Shown: positions 60,912 to 64,000 of the stretch, one piece after another | Position numbering within the stretch: position 1 is the first letter of the stretch | Layout: the number at the start of each line of letters is the position of its first letter | DNA from: Fimbriimonas sp038207365 | Lineage (GTDB): Bacteria > Armatimonadota > Fimbriimonadia > Fimbriimonadales > Fimbriimonadaceae | Assembly (NCBI GenBank): GCA_038207365.1 | Contig: JBBQZV010000007.1 | Location: 62,001 to 126,000, forward strand | Length of the DNA stretch: 64,000 bases | Reading direction: 5' to 3' | Notes under the pieces: model-generated | Told to the model about the DNA's origin: nothing | Seen by the model: the letters and a program-made list of their open reading frames with translations, nothing else | The model's database searches: none | Position numbers and translations under genes: made by a program

Positions 60912-61874
60912 TTAAGCCGTAGCCTTGGGAGGATTGATTCGAATCTGGAACTCCATGCTGCCAAATCGAATGACATCTTCTGGAGTCACGTTAGTCCGCA
61001 TATTCGGAACGAGTTTGGCATCGTTAAGCATGGTGCCATTACTGCTGCCGGTGTCGGTGATAAAGACACCATCTTCTGCAACTTCAATCAATCCATGCTT
61101 GCCGCTGATATAGGGGTCGGCAATTTGTACGTCGTTTTCTGCTTTTCTGCCAAAAACGCTGATTCCTTTTCGGAGTGGAAACTCTTTTCCTTCTCCAACC
61201 AAAACTGCGGGAGCAACTTCCTTCTGTGGCGCAGCAGCTATTGCTGCCGTTTTGTTCGAACCGAATACTTGGGTCGTATTGCCACCCTTTGCGCCCGGCA
61301 TCGAAACTTGAAGCTCTATGCCACCGAAGCTCAGTTTTTCACCGCCAACGAGCGTCTTGCGGTCACCCGATCCCAGTTTAACGCCGTCCGCCTTTGTGCC
61401 GTTTGTGCTTCCAAGATCCTCAAGCACTAATACATTATCTGTATTCGTAATCTGTGCGTGTCGCCGACTTGCACGAGCATCGGATAACAGGACGTCGCCC
61501 TCACGTCCAATAATATTTAGCCCAGGACGAATCGGATGTTCTCTACCGGACTGCTCCACAAGCACAGGTAGTTGGATCGCGGGTGCGCCAAAAGCATCAC
61601 CGGGCAGGGCGCGATCGAAGATAAGTCCACAATCTATACAGAACATCACTCCAGCCGGATTGAATGTTTTGCACACAGGACATTGAATCGGTTTGATCGT
61701 CTGTGTCGCGTTCAGACTAGGGGCGGTCCCCATGACCGTTCTGTTCGGGTCCATCCGCGGGGCGGTGCCCATCCGCGTCTTATTGGGGTCCGCAGAAAGC
61801 AGTTGGGTTTTATTGGCGTCATTCATGAGGTCGGCTCTTGCTTGGACGGTTTGCTCGTCGCTTTTAGTTTGCAC
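60912..61874 (-). CDS. Double-FHA protein with zinc ribbon and Thr-rich N-terminus
   Basis: A 320-residue protein from a GTG at 61874 (ATG at 61826 is possible). The N-terminus has Thr-rich repeats (DPNKTRMGTAP and DPNRTVMGTAP) and TQ sites, plausible phosphorylation targets as in GarA/OdhI. A zinc ribbon follows (IQCPVCKTFNPAGVMFCIDC). Two FHA domains are present: residues about 120-190 (NIIGREGDVLLSDARASRRH, EDLGSTNGTKADG) and about 235-310 (SVFGRKAENDVQIADPYISG, KHGLIEV, GSSNGTMLNDAKL). It is co-transcribed with the PP2C phosphatase, so it is probably a phospho-switch. The target pathway is unknown. Confidence 0.88.
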   Translation of the reverse strand: MQTKSDEQTVQARADLMNDANKTQLLSADPNKTRMGTAPRMDPNRTVMGTAPSLNATQTIKPIQCPVCKTFNPAGVMFCIDCGLIFDRALPGDAFGAPAIQLPVLVEQSGREHPIRPGLNIIGREGDVLLSDARASRRHAQITNTDNVLVLEDLGSTNGTKADGVKLGSGDRKTLVGGEKLSFGGIELQVSMPGAKGGNTTQVFGSNKTAAIAAAPQKEVAPAVLVGEGKEFPLRKGISVFGRKAENDVQIADPYISGKHGLIEVAEDGVFITDTGSSNGTMLNDAKLVPNMRTNVTPEDVIRFGSMEFQIRINPPKATA

Positions 61875-62051
61875 CCTAGGCGAGATTGACAGGATCAGAT
61901 AATTGCTCCAAAAAAGCTATTCCGGTGTAATTCGCTGGAATAAGGTCACTCTTATGACGCAAATATTGTTCGGCACGCCTTACTCGCTCGCGAGTTTCTA
62001 GCTAAACTTCATATCTAAATTCGATTGCCTTCTTGGATCCGGTTGCTCTCT

Positions 62052-64000
62052 ATGAAACGAACTATCACTTTAGCTGCCTTGCTCTTAGGTATCGTTGGCG
62101 TCGCCTCGGCCCAAAGATCGAGCCCCTTTGCTCCACCCCGTGCATCGCTTCACTATGCCCTCGATCGGGATTACGATTTGATGGATCTCTCCATTGATCT
62201 GAATATTGACTATGCGAACTTCTCGTTCAATGGATCGGTGGTGAATACTCTCGCTCCCTTGAGAAGCAACTTAAAGGTCATTCGCCTAATGGCGGGGAAA
62301 GAGCTTCACATCTCCACAGTTTTAGTTGACGGGAAAGCGGCAACTTTTACACACGAAGGACGCATGCTTCTGATTCAAAGCCCTCATGAACTGAAGAAGG
62401 GGCAAAAGACACTCGTCTCTGTGACTTACAATGCCATCAACACCAAGGCGCAACCGTTTGGCGGTGAGGGTGGTTTTCATTGGATCAAGCCCAATAAGGA
62501 TCCCGGTCACGTCGGTTTTTGGACACAGGGCGAGAGCGAATCCAACAGCAACTGGGTACCCATGTGGGATTACCCAAATGACTTCACCACCAGCACTTCG
62601 AGAGTTACCGTTTCTGCTGATTGGAACGTGGTTGGAAATGGCAACTTGATCTCTGATACGAAGTCGGCTGATGGTAAGAGGCGCACCTTCGTTTGGAAAA
62701 TGCCCCTTCCTCACGCGACCTATCTACTCACAGTCTGCGGCGGACCATTCGACATGAAATCGGATGTGTGGGAAGGCGTAAAGCTGATGTACGTGGTTCC
62801 GAAAGGGAAGGGCTACCTAATCGACGGCTCCTTTGGTGATACGAAGGACATGCTCAGCTACTACTCGCAGTTGACTGGCGTCAAATACCCTTGGCCAAAA
62901 TATGCCCAAGACGCCATGTACGACTTTGGTGGTGGCATGGAAAATGCCAGCGCAACCACCCTTGGGGAAGGCAGCTTGACGGAGCCTCGCGAAGGATTTC
63001 GTCGGATGGCAAGTCTCAATTCGCATGAATTGGGCCATCAATGGTTTGGAGACTACGTAACCTGCAAGGATTGGGGACACGTTTGGCTGAATGAGAGTTT
63101 TGCTACCTTCATGCAGATGATGTACTTCGAGCATAGTCGGGGTAAGACCGGATACGATCAAGAGGTCGAAGGGAATATACAGGGTTACTTGGCGGAATCT
63201 AGAAACTACAAGCGCCCGATTATCACACGAATGTATCCCAACGCCGACAGTATGTTCGACTCGCATACCTACCCAAAGGGAGGAGTGGTCCTACACACTC
63301 TCAGGAAATGGCTGGGCGACGAAGCATTTTGGGCAGGCATCAAGCTCTATCTCCAGACCAATGCCCATACTCCCGTTGAGTCTTGGCAGCTCTGCAAAGC
63401 CCTAACCGATGCAAGTGGCATCAACTGCGAACCCTTCTTCCAGCAATGGCTGATGAAACCTGGGCATCCTGTCATCGATTCCACTTGGGATTGGAATGCT
63501 AGCACCAAGACAGCAACCGTAACGGTAAGCCAGATGCAGGACACAGCTGACGGGACTCCGACTTACGATATTCCTGCCAAGGTTGGCATCATTCTTGATG
63601 GCAAGCTAACCCGGTACCCCATGCACCTTGTCGGAGCAACTAATACGCAAACGATCGTTCTTCCCAAGAAGCCAGATGCGGTTCTTTTTGATCCAGATCA
63701 CGACTTCTTGAGAGAAATACCCAAGCTGCACTGGGACAAATCGGAATTGCCTGCAATCTTGAAGTATTCGCCAAACGGTATTGATCGAACCAGGGCCATG
63801 CAAATGCTGCTAGACGGTTCCCCCACCGATGAAACGATCTACATGATCGCGGAAGCCATTAAGGCAGACAGCGATCAAACTCCTGCTCTCCGATCGACCC
63901 GCGGGCTTGCTGCTTTGAAGCGTGCCGATCTGCGTCCTCTTTTCCTTGGTCTACTGACCCATCCCAACTTCGACCGAAGAGCAGAGGCGGTTCAAGCACT
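62052..64000 (+). CDS. Exported M1-family zinc aminopeptidase, 3' end outside window
   Basis: 649 codons are present before the right edge, so the C-terminus is missing. The N-terminus KRTITLAALLLGIVGVASAQ is a signal peptide. The M1 motifs are the GGMEN exopeptidase motif near residue 296 (YDFGGGMENASATTL), the zinc motif HELGHQWFGD with HELGH at 325-329, and the downstream Glu in WLNESFATF. A beta-rich domain follows (DIPAKVGIILDGKL), then the start of a HEAT-like C-terminal region (LRSTRGLAALKRADLRPLFL). It removes N-terminal residues from extracellular peptides. The gene is divergent from the double-FHA gene, with 177 bp between starts. Confidence 0.93.
   Translation, partial: MKRTITLAALLLGIVGVASAQRSSPFAPPRASLHYALDRDYDLMDLSIDLNIDYANFSFNGSVVNTLAPLRSNLKVIRLMAGKELHISTVLVDGKAATFTHEGRMLLIQSPHELKKGQKTLVSVTYNAINTKAQPFGGEGGFHWIKPNKDPGHVGFWTQGESESNSNWVPMWDYPNDFTTSTSRVTVSADWNVVGNGNLISDTKSADGKRRTFVWKMPLPHATYLLTVCGGPFDMKSDVWEGVKLMYVVPKGKGYLIDGSFGDTKDMLSYYSQLTGVKYPWPKYAQDAMYDFGGGMENASATTLGEGSLTEPREGFRRMASLNSHELGHQWFGDYVTCKDWGHVWLNESFATFMQMMYFEHSRGKTGYDQEVEGNIQGYLAESRNYKRPIITRMYPNADSMFDSHTYPKGGVVLHTLRKWLGDEAFWAGIKLYLQTNAHTPVESWQLCKALTDASGINCEPFFQQWLMKPGHPVIDSTWDWNASTKTATVTVSQMQDTADGTPTYDIPAKVGIILDGKLTRYPMHLVGATNTQTIVLPKKPDAVLFDPDHDFLREIPKLHWDKSELPAILKYSPNGIDRTRAMQMLLDGSPTDETIYMIAEAIKADSDQTPALRSTRGLAALKRADLRPLFLGLLTHPNFDRRAEAVQA

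Noticed and set aside
1..64000. tRNA, rRNA, CRISPR array or intact insertion sequence
   Set aside because: No cloverleaf-like sequence, regularly spaced repeats, or transposase with terminal inverted repeats was found by eye on either strand.

Overview
The window looks like a chromosomal segment from a free-living bacterium of intermediate GC, most plausibly a member of the Armatimonadota (Fimbriimonadia-like). The reasons are indirect: DUF1080, GH20 and Gfo/Idh/MocA glycan genes, secreted lectin-like lipoproteins, many genes without a Shine-Dalgarno site, and an RF1 of the SSAGGQHMQKNE type. Planctomycetota or Deinococcus-related lineages cannot be excluded from sequence alone. Coding is dense on both strands. 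I see no tRNA, rRNA, CRISPR array or intact insertion sequence.

Layout. 0-10.9 kb is housekeeping-like: secreted M14 peptidase, ABC-F ATPase, double-lobed aspartyl protease, SRPBCC protein, two overlapping zinc dehydrogenases, M48 peptidase, prfA, hisI and a methyltransferase. 10.9-18.3 kb holds secreted or lipoprotein genes (L-type lectin lipoprotein, DUF1080 protein, Cys-containing exported protein, TPR protein) and a small gene with a repeat-bearing promoter. 18.5-25.3 kb holds a four-GAF hybrid histidine kinase flanked by an intact and a decayed copy of a small membrane protein gene, then a zeta-toxin-like pseudogene and comM. 25.3-32.6 kb is an accessory, partly decaying region: an EACC1-like protein plus a membrane-anchored caspase-like protein, an esterase remnant, a pilin-like protein, an M23/LGFP protein cut by an amber codon, and a response-regulator pseudogene. 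32.6-41 kb holds secreted hydrolases and a GH20 - dehydrogenase - FG-GAP operon. 41.3-45.9 kb is an exopolysaccharide operon (zinc-ribbon membrane protein, BcsB-like, NfrB-like synthase with a HEAT-like tail). 46-52.6 kb is a candidate regulatory or conflict system: sigma-like factor, PilZ-like/anti-sigma-like protein, a Lon-protease-like domain fused to a NACHT-type NTPase, a helical-repeat protein and a convergent FHA protein. 53-64 kb returns to metabolism and signalling: DegT aminotransferase, FemAB/BcsL-like acyltransferase, GT2, pckA, two GYF_2 membrane proteins, an old yellow enzyme, PP2C phosphatase plus double-FHA protein, and an M1 aminopeptidase cut by the right edge.

Two systems deserve most attention. 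In the LonC-NACHT gene, a candidate Ser-Lys dyad (S264/K307) has the same 43-residue spacing as E. coli Lon S679/K722, and the fusion sits between a sigma-like factor and a HEAT-like partner. The caspase-like gene (H97/C147, four C-terminal membrane segments) follows a small protein resembling effector-associated constant components.

Across the window a TANNNT hexamer lies 5-7 nt (usually 6) before the start codon of at least twelve genes. This suggests widespread leaderless transcription and was used to correct several starts.
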